The position numbers were made by a program, and so were the translations under genes. This document shows, in pieces, positions 15,651-22,109 of a stretch of DNA of 24,757 nt. A model generated the notes under the pieces. That model did no database searches, was not told where the DNA came from, and was given only the letters and a program-made list of their open reading frames with translations. Source of the stretch: JBHIDQ01 sp046760155 (GTDB lineage Bacteria; Chloroflexota; Dehalococcoidia; Dehalococcoidales; RBG-16-60-22); the NCBI GenBank assembly GCA_046760155.1, contig JBHIDQ010000009.1, positions 1 to 24,757 on the forward strand, written 5' to 3'. The stretch's first letter is position 1, and each line of letters opens with the position of its first letter.

Positions 15651-16301
15651 TTAGCTCTCCCGAGCTAGAGATTGAAGACGGCGGAAGCTCTCCCCGGGCC
15701 GTGGCTGCCGAAATATCGCACTACCCACATAGATGACATCAACCCCCGCCCGGGCAATCTGGCTGATGTTGTTCTCCTTGACCCCACCATCAACCCCTAT
15801 TTCCATATCAGGCCGGACTTTTCGTAATTCAGCTACCTTGTCCATGACTTCCGGTATGAATTTGCTGCCGTAGAAGCCGGGATTGACCGTCATTAAAAGG
15901 ACGCTGTCCACCTCATCGACTAGAGGAAGAATGGTGGCGATGGTAGTCTCTGGATTGATGGCTAAGCCCACTCCCAGACCTAGTTCTCTGGCCTGAGCAA
16001 TTATTTCTCGTGGTGAAGGGGTGGCTTCATGGTGGAAGATAACCTTCTGCGCTCCCGCCTGATGAAAGCCCGGCAGGTAGTCCTCCGGGTGCAGTACCAT
16101 CAGGTGGACTTCCCAGTTTAGTTTCGTGGCAAGACTGGCTAGGTGCTCCCAGGTAATACTCTGAGACGGCACGAACTGCCCATCCATGATATCCAACTGC
16201 ACGTAATTGGTGAAGCTTTCTGCCTGGCGCATCATGGTCTCCAGAGCCGCCGGGTCGTTGGTAAGAATAGCCGGCACTACTTTGGTGAGTTTACTCATCA
16301 T
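15651..16301 (-). CDS. rpe: ribulose-phosphate 3-epimerase family protein with a changed metal ligand
   Basis: A TIM-barrel epimerase expected to interconvert ribulose 5-phosphate and xylulose 5-phosphate. The 216-residue protein has VQLDIMDGQFVPS (34-46), WEVHLMV with His66, MTVNPGFYGSKFI (137-149), GVDGGVKENN with Asp171, and VGSAIF. Asp37, His66 and Asp171 match the usual catalytic and metal residues. Canonical enzymes have His-x-Asp at the first site, whereas here it is Gln35-Leu-Asp37, and the N-terminal SILSADF is PAILTNDP. It may be a divergent branch of the family rather than a classical Rpe. Two ATG codons lie in tandem at 16301 and 16298 with only a weak GAGAG site. It has its own promoter and converges on gnd. 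Confidence 0.85.
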   Translation of the reverse strand: MMSKLTKVVPAILTNDPAALETMMRQAESFTNYVQLDIMDGQFVPSQSITWEHLASLATKLNWEVHLMVLHPEDYLPGFHQAGAQKVIFHHEATPSPREIIAQARELGLGVGLAINPETTIATILPLVDEVDSVLLMTVNPGFYGSKFIPEVMDKVAELRKVRPDMEIGVDGGVKENNISQIARAGVDVIYVGSAIFRQPRPGESFRRLQSLARES

Positions 16302-16349
16302 ATCTCTCGCCGGAACACTCGCGCTGGAGCGCCATCACTGGCTGAAGTA

Positions 16350-16379
16350 ATTGTAGGTTTGGGATACGCATTGTGTCAA
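16350..16379 (-). promoter_or_regulatory. rpe promoter
   Basis: A perfect TTGACA (16379-16374) and TACAAT (16355-16350) are 18 bases apart on the minus strand, giving a start near 16343 and a leader of about 42 bases. This makes rpe independent of the RNA gene upstream, whose terminator lies at 16464-16428. Confidence 0.7.
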
Positions 16380-16427
16380 GCACGCACGCTGAGTTAAGTC
16401 ACTCATTTGCCGAAGGTGGAAGTCTAG

Positions 16428-16464
16428 AAAAACGGAGGGCACTTCTTAAAAAGTACCCTCCGTT
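16428..16464 (-). terminator. intrinsic terminator of the minus-strand RNA gene
   Basis: Read on the minus strand, AACGGAGGG (16464-16456) pairs perfectly with CCCTCCGTT (16439-16431). An inner ACTT/AAGT helix sits beyond one mismatch, and a run of five T follows the CCCTCCG arm (16432-16428). The plus strand lacks such a T run directly after the hairpin, so termination is on the minus strand. Confidence 0.85.
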
Positions 16465-16596
16465 ACTAACTTTTCCCCGAACTCTAACTCACTTCCGGTT
16501 ATCATCGCCGGACGGGGTCTCTCCTTTGGAGACTGACCTCTACTCGCTATCTCGAGCCGAGTCCGAGTTCCGTTTGCCCTGCATTACCGCAGGGCA

Positions 16597-16641
16597 TCAC
16601 CTGTCCACCTGCCACACCCCGAATAGTTCATGAAGCCTCAT
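16597..16641 (-). CDS. 14-residue leader-type peptide ORF inside the structured RNA
   Basis: ATG 16641-16639 is preceded by AGAGGAGG at about six bases, one of the best ribosome binding sites in the window. The frame encodes MRLHELFGVWQVDR and ends TGA at 16599-16597; the first base of the next hairpin (16595-16576) is one base further on. The peptide has no membrane segment and no run of a single amino acid, having only one Trp and two Arg. It could be a regulatory leader ORF or a real microprotein. Whether it is translated is unknown. Confidence 0.4.
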   Translation of the reverse strand: MRLHELFGVWQVDR

Positions 16642-16689
16642 AGCACGCCTCCTCTAAAATCAGATTCGGGAACCACGAGCTTCATTATC

Positions 16690-16718
16690 ATTTGAGCATA
16701 TTTCGTGACAACTGTCAA
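16690..16718 (-). promoter_or_regulatory. promoter of the structured RNA gene
   Basis: A perfect TTGACA (16718-16713) is followed after 17 bases by TCAAAT (16695-16690). The start is expected near 16683. The bases from here to the cobalamin operon promoter (about 16719-16933) show no gene or clear structure on either strand. Confidence 0.6.
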
Positions 16719-16933
16719 GGCAATTCTGGCCTGACCTGGGACTAAGAAACGACTTTAGTGTTACCGCCTAACTTAAGTCACTGAAATAATCTCCAAAATG
16801 CTTGGCGGCACTGATTATGTTCTGACTTGCTGAATTCCATCGTCTATCAAAGTGATTCCGCATGCAGGAACACTACCAACTTAGAAGTCAATACACTGTA
16901 TCTGCGCCTGCGGTTGCTGACCGATTAGTTAAC

Positions 16934-16962
16934 TTGTATTTCCACTCCGGTTCTTGTATACT
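16934..16962 (+). promoter_or_regulatory. promoter of the cobalamin salvage operon
   Basis: TATACT (16957-16962) is a strong -10 box; TTGTAT (16934-16939), 17 bases upstream, is a weaker -35. A start near 16969 would transcribe the whole riboswitch that begins at about 16988. Confidence 0.5.
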
Positions 16963-16987
16963 TATGGCAACAAAAGAATAGATGAAT

Positions 16988-17100
16988 GGGGTGCCCGAAC
17001 GCGAGTGAGGGCCTAAGTGGAGAGCAAGTCGGTGAAAGTCCGACGCGGCCGCGCCACTGTGATTGACGGTTAAGTCGTCAGAAGCCAGAACGCCAGCCCC
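16988..17100 (+). promoter_or_regulatory. cobalamin (B12) riboswitch aptamer
   Basis: The conserved blocks are in order: GGGGTGCC, a GAGTGAGGGCCTAAG segment, GTCGGTGAAAGTCCGAC (P5 stem-loop), GCGGCCGCGCCACTGTGA, and the B12 box region GTCAGAAGCCAGAACGCC, closed by CCCC pairing with the first GGGG. This is the standard cobalamin riboswitch layout. It sits directly before btuF and matches the corrinoid transport and salvage genes it would control. The expected logic is repression when adenosylcobalamin is plentiful. Confidence 0.96.
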
Positions 17101-17107
17101 TGAGTAT

Positions 17108-17142
17108 CCTACATCGCTCCGCGGGGAGGAGTAGGGCTTTTT
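17108..17142 (+). terminator. first terminator-like hairpin of the cobalamin riboswitch
   Basis: CCTAC (17108-17112) pairs with GTAGG (17131-17135), and inside it CTCC pairs with GGAG around a GCGG loop; GC and five T (17138-17142) follow. The GGGG of this hairpin could instead pair with the CCCC that closes the aptamer (17097-17100), which would give an antiterminator when no ligand is bound. That alternative is inferred by eye. Confidence 0.7.
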
Positions 17143-17157
17143 GTTAAGTTTTTATTT

Positions 17158-17184
17158 CCCCTTGCTGGAAGCGAGGGGATTTTT
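17158..17184 (+). terminator. second terminator hairpin before btuF
   Basis: CCCCTTGC (17158-17165) pairs with GCGAGGGG (17171-17178) around a five-base loop; after one A comes a run of five T (17180-17184). It is a textbook intrinsic terminator only 16 bases beyond the first one and 30 bases before the btuF start. Confidence 0.85.
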
Positions 17185-17213
17185 GTTGACATAACATGAA
17201 ATCGGAGGTAAAG

Positions 17214-18176
17214 ATGCGCAGCAATCTGGGCAAATTGGGCGGACTTTGTTTCTTTTTCGTCATACTCCTTGGTCTTATCTTGGCCTGCACCTCATCTCCC
17301 GCTGAAGAACCAGCGCTACCTGTTGCGTCATCGTCTTTTCCCTTGGAGATGACCGACCAGGCTGGTAGAACCGTCAGAATAGAGAAAATGCCCGAGAAAA
17401 TCATTTCTCTTGCCCCTAGCAATACCGAAATCCTGTATGCTCTGGGGCTTGAAGACAGGCTGGTCGGTGTCACCGAATACTGTGATTACCCTGAGGCAGC
17501 CAAAGAAAAGCCAAAGATAGGTGGCTTTTCCACGGTTGATATTGAGAGAGTGGTTGCCATTGAACCGGACCTGATACTGGCCGCTAACATCCATAAGGAC
17601 GAGATTATCCCGCAACTGGAGAGGCTTGGCTTAACTGTGCTCACCCTCAATCCAAAGACAGACAAGCAAGTACTAGAAGCGATTAACCTGATTGGCCAGT
17701 TTACTGGTAAAACAGAGGAAGCCGTTCAACTGACCAAGCAAATGGAGAGCCGTATTAAAGCGGTAACTGATAAGACGATGGGCTTATCCAATAGACCCAA
17801 GGTTTTTTACATCCTCTGGCATGACCCGCTGATGACCGTGGGCCGAGAAACCATTATTCATGGACTTATTGAAAAAGCCGGAGGAATCAACATTGCCGCC
17901 GACCTGGCTGGTGAATATCCAAAGCCGAGTTTAGAGTCAGTCATCATGGCTAATCCTCAGGTGATTATTGCTGGCAGTGGTCATGGAAGCGGTCAGGATG
18001 TACCCTTTTATTTTGCCTTAACTGAGCCGAGATTGGCGGAGGTGGAGGCTCGCCAGAATGGCCGAATATATGAAATAGACTCGGATTTGACCAGCCGCCC
18101 CGGACCACGAATAGTTGAAGGGTTGGAGAAGCTGGCTGAATTCATTCACCCGGAACTGTTTAAGGAGTCTCAGTGA
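17214..18176 (+). CDS. btuF: corrinoid ABC transporter substrate-binding lipoprotein BtuF
   Basis: The extracytoplasmic binding protein for cobalamin or related corrinoids. From ATG 17214 (320 residues) it has a lipoprotein signal ending LILAC, with Cys25 lipidated. A low-complexity linker and a TroA/BtuF two-lobe fold follow, with conserved KIISLAPSNTEILYALG, YCDYPEAAK, IEPDLILA and SRPGPRIVEGLE. An in-frame ATG at 17196 exists, but GGAGG sits between the two at ideal distance for 17214, so the latter is chosen. It is the first gene after the cobalamin riboswitch, which supports corrinoid over siderophore as ligand. Its stop overlaps the btuC start by four bases (GTGA). Confidence 0.92.
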   Translation: MRSNLGKLGGLCFFFVILLGLILACTSSPAEEPALPVASSSFPLEMTDQAGRTVRIEKMPEKIISLAPSNTEILYALGLEDRLVGVTEYCDYPEAAKEKPKIGGFSTVDIERVVAIEPDLILAANIHKDEIIPQLERLGLTVLTLNPKTDKQVLEAINLIGQFTGKTEEAVQLTKQMESRIKAVTDKTMGLSNRPKVFYILWHDPLMTVGRETIIHGLIEKAGGINIAADLAGEYPKPSLESVIMANPQVIIAGSGHGSGQDVPFYFALTEPRLAEVEARQNGRIYEIDSDLTSRPGPRIVEGLEKLAEFIHPELFKESQ

Positions 18177-19231
18177 ACATCGCCCCGCCAATTCATTTTC
18201 TGCACTGGCGCAGCCGTATCTACGGCATTTTGGGGCTCTTCATCCTGCTGGTATTGGTGATGATATTGGCGGCGGCAGTTGGCAGCGTTCAAATTCCATT
18301 CTTGACAACATCCAGCATACTGATTTCTAAATTGCCTCTGGTAGAATTGACCCCCACCTGGACAAATGCCCTAGAGACGATAATTTTTGAGATACGCTTG
18401 CCTAGGATTATTCTGGCGGGACTGGTTGGTGCTGCCTTGGCTATTGCCGGGGCTACTTACCAGGGCCTCTTTCGTAATCCGTTAGCTGACCCTTACCTTA
18501 TTGGTGTGGCGCAGGGGGCAGCGCTGGGGGCGGTCATTGGCTTTTTACTCCCGACCACCGGGCACATGGCCGGATTTGGCATTATTCCGCTGCTTGCCTT
18601 TAGCGGGGCGCTGATGAGCACTGCCATTGTTTATAGTTTAGCCCGTGTTGGTAAAATCCTGCCCGTGACCACGCTTATTCTCGCTGGCGTGGCTTTGGGA
18701 GCGCTTTTGGGGTCAGTCGTCTCCTATCTCATCATTTCCAGTGGTGAGAGGATACACGGCATCATGTTCTGGTTGATGGGTAGTTTCTCCTTGAGCCAGT
18801 GGTCGGAGGCAAGAATCGTCTTACCCTATGTGCTGCTGGGAGTGGTTATTATCCTGCTTTATGCTCGACCGCTTAATCTGATGCAGCTTGATGAAGAGCA
18901 GGCTCAGCAACTGGGCATCAATGTGGAAAGGCTTAAACTCGTCCTCCTCGCCGCCGCCACCCTGATTACCGCCGCCGCCGTTTCTTTCGTCGGCATCATT
19001 GGTTTTGTTGGCATCATTATTCCGCATGCGGTGCGCCTGATTTGGGGTGCTGACCATCGTTTCCTGCTACCCTTGTCTGTTCTCACCGGTGCTATTTTTC
19101 TCATCCTCGCCGACCTGATCGCCCGCACTGCTCTGGCACCCACTGAGATTCCGATAGGGGTAATCACCGCTCTGTGTGGAGCACCCTTCTTCCTCTACTT
19201 ATTGCGGCGCCGTAAAAAGGTAATTTTCTGA
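18173..19231 (+). CDS. btuC: corrinoid ABC transporter permease BtuC (FecCD family)
   Basis: The membrane channel of the B12 importer, 352 residues, with about ten hydrophobic segments. The FecCD signature is clear: IRLPRIILAGLVGAALAIAG, then YQGLFRNPLADPYLIGVAQGA. The loop that meets the ATPase is SFVGIIGFVGIIIPHAVRLIWG, and the C-terminus has PTEIPIGVITALCGAPFFLYLL. It starts at GTG 18173, overlapping the btuF stop, with AAGGAG upstream, so the two are translationally coupled. It is followed seven bases later by the ATPase gene. Iron-siderophore permeases look alike; assignment to corrinoid rests on the riboswitch and on the downstream cobalamin genes. Confidence 0.92.
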   Translation: MNIAPPIHFLHWRSRIYGILGLFILLVLVMILAAAVGSVQIPFLTTSSILISKLPLVELTPTWTNALETIIFEIRLPRIILAGLVGAALAIAGATYQGLFRNPLADPYLIGVAQGAALGAVIGFLLPTTGHMAGFGIIPLLAFSGALMSTAIVYSLARVGKILPVTTLILAGVALGALLGSVVSYLIISSGERIHGIMFWLMGSFSLSQWSEARIVLPYVLLGVVIILLYARPLNLMQLDEEQAQQLGINVERLKLVLLAAATLITAAAVSFVGIIGFVGIIIPHAVRLIWGADHRFLLPLSVLTGAIFLILADLIARTALAPTEIPIGVITALCGAPFFLYLLRRRKKVIF

Positions 19232-19238
19232 GGCTGAA

Positions 19239-20060
19239 ATGATTAAGATTAAAATGCAGGACGTCTCCCTTGGCTATAGCCGTAAAGTAGTCTTAAAAGA
19301 CCTGACCTTTCAGGTGAGCCCTGGAGAGATGGTGGGGCTTATCGGCCCAAACGGCTGCGGTAAGTCAACCATCATCCGGGCACTGAGTCGCATTATCTCT
19401 CCTTTTTCGGGAAAGATACTTCTGGATGATAAAGATGTCACCAGGATACCGAGGCAGGATTTGGCTCGCTTGCTTGGCGTTGTCCCTCAGATGCCGCTCC
19501 TGCCCAGTGCCTTTACCGCCTTTGAAATTGTGCTCATGGGCCGCAATCCCCACCTTGGTCTTTTCCAGTATGAGGGGCCAAGAGACCTGGCCATCGCCTG
19601 GCAGGCTATGGAGAAGACAGGTACCCAATCCTTTGCCGAGCGTAGAGTAAGCGAGCTTTCCGGTGGCGAAATACAGTGTCTGCTCATTGCTCGCGTTCTC
19701 ACTCAGGAGACCAAGGCAATTCTTTTGGATGAGCCAACCGCCAATCTGGACATCGGTCGTCAGGTTGAAATCCTCGACCTGATTAAAAGCCTTTGTCGGC
19801 AAAATAATCTGGCCGTTCTGGCGGCTCTTCACGACCTGAATCTTGCTTCGCAGTACTGTGACCGCTTGGTTCTGATCAATGACGGGCGAATCCATGCCGA
19901 GGGGACACCGAAAGAGGTTATCACAGCTCGGAATATTGGAGATGTCTACGGTGCTGAGAGCTGCGTCTATACTCACCCGGTTAATGGTCTCCCCTGTGTC
20001 CTGCTGAACGCCGGCGACGGCAGAATAACCAGAACCGGCGATGTGGTAAAGAGGGCTTAG
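19239..20060 (+). CDS. btuD: corrinoid ABC transporter ATP-binding protein BtuD
   Basis: The cytoplasmic ATPase that powers the BtuFC importer. Of its 273 residues, the nucleotide-binding domain has Walker A GPNGCGKST (36-44), Q-loop Gln84 in VVPQMP, signature LSGGE (140-144), Walker B ILLDEPTANLD with Asp164 and Glu165, and switch His198 in LAALHDLN. The QCLLIARVL after the signature and the C-terminal segment (from about 215, VYGAESCVYTHPVNGLPCV) are typical of the FecE/BtuD branch. GAGG precedes the ATG. It is the third gene of the riboswitch-controlled operon. Confidence 0.93.
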   Translation: MIKIKMQDVSLGYSRKVVLKDLTFQVSPGEMVGLIGPNGCGKSTIIRALSRIISPFSGKILLDDKDVTRIPRQDLARLLGVVPQMPLLPSAFTAFEIVLMGRNPHLGLFQYEGPRDLAIAWQAMEKTGTQSFAERRVSELSGGEIQCLLIARVLTQETKAILLDEPTANLDIGRQVEILDLIKSLCRQNNLAVLAALHDLNLASQYCDRLVLINDGRIHAEGTPKEVITARNIGDVYGAESCVYTHPVNGLPCVLLNAGDGRITRTGDVVKRA

Positions 20061-20070
20061 TCTAACTGTT

Positions 20071-21003
20071 ATGGAGATGCTAATCATATTACTGCTCGCC
20101 ATAATTATCGATTTAGCGCTGGGTGACCCACCCAGCGCCATCCACCCCGTGGCTTGGGTGGGTAAGCTGGTTTCATTTCTGGAAAGGGGACCCATCAGCC
20201 AATCTCGTGCCACTCAGTTCCTCTATGGAGTCGGCATAGTCATAATAACTATTGGGCTGTTTACCGTCCCTGCCTACTTTATCCTTATCTATCTAAAGAG
20301 CCTTAGCTCGGTGGCCTACGTGATTGTTGGGGCGGTGTTTCTCAAATTTACCTTTTCCTTGAGGGGACTGCGGCAGGCTGCCCTCAAAGTTAAGCGCCTT
20401 TTGTTGGAGAATAAGCTGGATGAAGCACGTTTTGAGCTGCGCACCTTGGTCAGTCGTGACACTCGGAACTTGACCAAACCGTGGCTCATATCGGCTGCCG
20501 TGGAGTCAGTAGCGGAGAACTCCAGTGATAGCTTTGTCGCACCTCTATTTTATTTCTTAATTTTTGGTATCCCTGGGGCGATTGCCTATCGGGTGGTCAA
20601 TACTCTTGATGCGGCGGTGGGTTATCATGGTAAATACGAATATTTGGGCAAATTTGCCAGTCGGTTGGACGATGTGCTTAACTTCATTCCAGCGAGACTG
20701 ACGGCACTGCTCTTGATTCTGGCTGCTTTTTTGTCCCGCCGGAACGGGCGGAAATCTTGGCAGGTTGCTCTCAGTGAACATGCTAAAACAGAGAGCCCAA
20801 ACGCTGGCTGGCCGATGGCAGCAGTTGCCGGTGCCCTGAACATACAGCTGGAAAAAATGGGACACTATAAATTGGGGAAGTCAAGTACATCTACGGCGCC
20901 AGAGACTATTGATGCCTCATTGGCACTGATGCAGGTAGCCATGTTGGTATGGGTGCTAATCTGCTTCGCCATAGGAGGGGTTCGTTTTGTCCTTACCGCC
21001 TAG
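20071..21003 (+). CDS. cbiB: adenosylcobinamide-phosphate synthase CbiB (CobD in the aerobic pathway)
   Basis: An integral membrane enzyme that attaches (R)-1-aminopropan-2-ol phosphate to adenosylcobyrate. The 310-residue length is usual. Signatures are DLALGDPPSAIHPVAWVGKLV at residues 12-32, TLVSRDTRNL, AAVESVAENSSDSFVAPLFYF (about 150-170) and TLDAAVGYHGKYEYLGKFASRLDD. Several hydrophobic segments are visible. It starts at ATG 20071, ten bases after btuD, without a strong ribosome binding site, so coupling to btuD translation is likely. Its end overlaps the next gene by 17 bases. With the next gene it forms the aminopropanol-arm step of cobalamin salvage from cobyric acid. Confidence 0.94.
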   Translation: MEMLIILLLAIIIDLALGDPPSAIHPVAWVGKLVSFLERGPISQSRATQFLYGVGIVIITIGLFTVPAYFILIYLKSLSSVAYVIVGAVFLKFTFSLRGLRQAALKVKRLLLENKLDEARFELRTLVSRDTRNLTKPWLISAAVESVAENSSDSFVAPLFYFLIFGIPGAIAYRVVNTLDAAVGYHGKYEYLGKFASRLDDVLNFIPARLTALLLILAAFLSRRNGRKSWQVALSEHAKTESPNAGWPMAAVAGALNIQLEKMGHYKLGKSSTSTAPETIDASLALMQVAMLVWVLICFAIGGVRFVLTA

Positions 21004-22096
21004 ACCGGAAATAGCCAATCTCAAAGTCTGCCCTCACGGAGGGATAAATTACGCTGAACTGAAAGCGCTGGGTATCGCTCCAGAAGCAGTTCTCGACTTC
21101 AGTGTCTGCACCAATCCATTTATGCCGCCACCGGGAATAAGGAAAATGCTTAATCACGTTGCCATTGAGCAATACCCTGATTGTGAAGCCACCGAACTCA
21201 GGGAACGACTTTCCGAGAGGTTGATGGTATCTCCAGAAAACATTTTGGCTGGCAGTGGTACTACGGAACTTATCCGTCTCATCGCTTTGGCTTATTTCAG
21301 TCCGGGAGACAGCATCCTGATAATTGAGCCAACCTATGGTGAGTATGAAGTTGCCGCTCAAATTGCTGGGGCTGAGTCGATTAAGCAATGGGCTAGAGTA
21401 GAGAATAACTTTGCGCCAGAGGTGGAAGATACCATTGCCCTTATTAAAGAGCATCACCCCAAGGCAGTTTTCATCTGCAACCCCAACAATCCTACCGGTA
21501 AATACTTTTCCCGACCAGAAATTGAAATGGTTTTGGCTGCCATTGGTGATGGTTTGCTCATTCTGGACGAGGCTTACCTGGCTTTTGTCGAAAAACCTTG
21601 GTCTTCGCTTGACTTGGCTTCTCAGGGTAATGTGGTTATCTTACGTTCCATGACCAAGGAATATGGCTTGGCTGGACTGCGTCTTGGTTATACTATTGCC
21701 CGTCAGGAGATTACTGATAATCTGCGCCGGGTTCGCCCACCTTGGAATGTTAATGCTGTCGCTCAAAAAATAGGGACTGCGGTCTTGGAGGCTGCGGACT
21801 ATCTTGAGCGGAGCAAACAGAAAATAAGCAAGGCAAAGCAGTTCCTTATTGATGGGCTTTCTCGACTCGGCTTTCAGTTGCTTCCGTCAGATGCGAATTA
21901 TTTCTTGGTGAGGGTAGGGGATGCTAAATCATTTCGCACCGTTTTACTCAGGCACGGTCTTCAGGTGCGAGATTGCACTTCCTTTGCCTTACCGGAGTAT
22001 ATCCGTATTGCCCCCCGCACCCTGCCCGAATGCCGGAAGCTTATTGACACTATGGCTAAGTTAAAGGAAAATGGTGAACTGGGTGCCAGTACTTGA
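20987..22096 (+). CDS. cobD: threonine-phosphate decarboxylase CobD-like (HisC-type PLP enzyme)
   Basis: A class I/II aminotransferase-fold PLP enzyme expected to decarboxylate L-threonine O-3-phosphate to the aminopropanol phosphate used by CbiB. The 369-residue protein begins CPHGGINYAELKALGI and VLDFSVCTNPFMPPPGI, the opening typical of CobD rather than HisC. It has AGSGTTELIRLIA (88-100), CNPNNPTG (164-171), DEAYLAF with Asp194, and the PLP lysine Lys224 in RSMTKEYGLAGLRLGY. It starts at TTG 20987 with AGGAGG eight bases upstream, inside the end of cbiB. Histidinol-phosphate aminotransferase is the alternative, since the families overlap; the neighbours strongly favour CobD. Confidence 0.88.
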   Translation: MSLPPRPEIANLKVCPHGGINYAELKALGIAPEAVLDFSVCTNPFMPPPGIRKMLNHVAIEQYPDCEATELRERLSERLMVSPENILAGSGTTELIRLIALAYFSPGDSILIIEPTYGEYEVAAQIAGAESIKQWARVENNFAPEVEDTIALIKEHHPKAVFICNPNNPTGKYFSRPEIEMVLAAIGDGLLILDEAYLAFVEKPWSSLDLASQGNVVILRSMTKEYGLAGLRLGYTIARQEITDNLRRVRPPWNVNAVAQKIGTAVLEAADYLERSKQKISKAKQFLIDGLSRLGFQLLPSDANYFLVRVGDAKSFRTVLLRHGLQVRDCTSFALPEYIRIAPRTLPECRKLIDTMAKLKENGELGAST

Positions 22097-22109
22097 GGGT
22101 TTTAGAAAA

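Larger units (their letters stand above)
16428..16683 (-). ncRNA. unrecognised structured RNA of about 256 nt with its own promoter and terminator
   Basis: A consensus promoter (16718-16690) and an intrinsic terminator (16464-16428) bracket a sequence rich in possible helices. These are a hairpin GCCCTGC/GCAGGGC (16595-16576); a six-pair closing helix GAACTC/GAGTTC (16570-16565 with 16484-16479) that encloses three hairpins (16562-16542 ACTCG/CGAGT; 16538-16516 GGTC-TCTCC/GGAGA-GACC; 16512-16494 TCCGG/CCGGA); and, near the 5' end, two seven-pair helices that interleave. It does not match what I know of tmRNA, SRP RNA, RNase P RNA, 6S RNA, T-box or common riboswitches. A short ORF with a good ribosome binding site lies inside. 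It could be a stand-alone regulatory RNA, a peptide-coding dual-function RNA or an attenuator leading to rpe. Helices were found by eye, without energy calculation. Confidence 0.6.

Noticed and set aside
16373..16633. An 86-codon plus-strand frame across the RNA gene
   Set aside because: It has no family resemblance or ribosome binding site, and it runs antisense through the terminator and hairpins of the minus-strand RNA.
16428..16683. Identification of the minus-strand RNA as a T-box, tmRNA, SRP RNA or RNase P RNA
   Set aside because: The T-box GGTGG-ACC element, a tmRNA tag frame, the SRP GGAAGGGAGCAG-like loop and the RNase P conserved blocks are all missing.
19365..20213. A long minus-strand frame opposite btuD
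   Set aside because: The plus strand encodes a complete ABC ATPase with all motifs; the opposite frame is a shadow without recognisable features.
22071..22109. A 13-residue extension of CobT starting inside cobD
   Set aside because: The extra residues are not typical of CobT, although an AAGGAAA lies close upstream, so the shorter start is only preferred, not proven.
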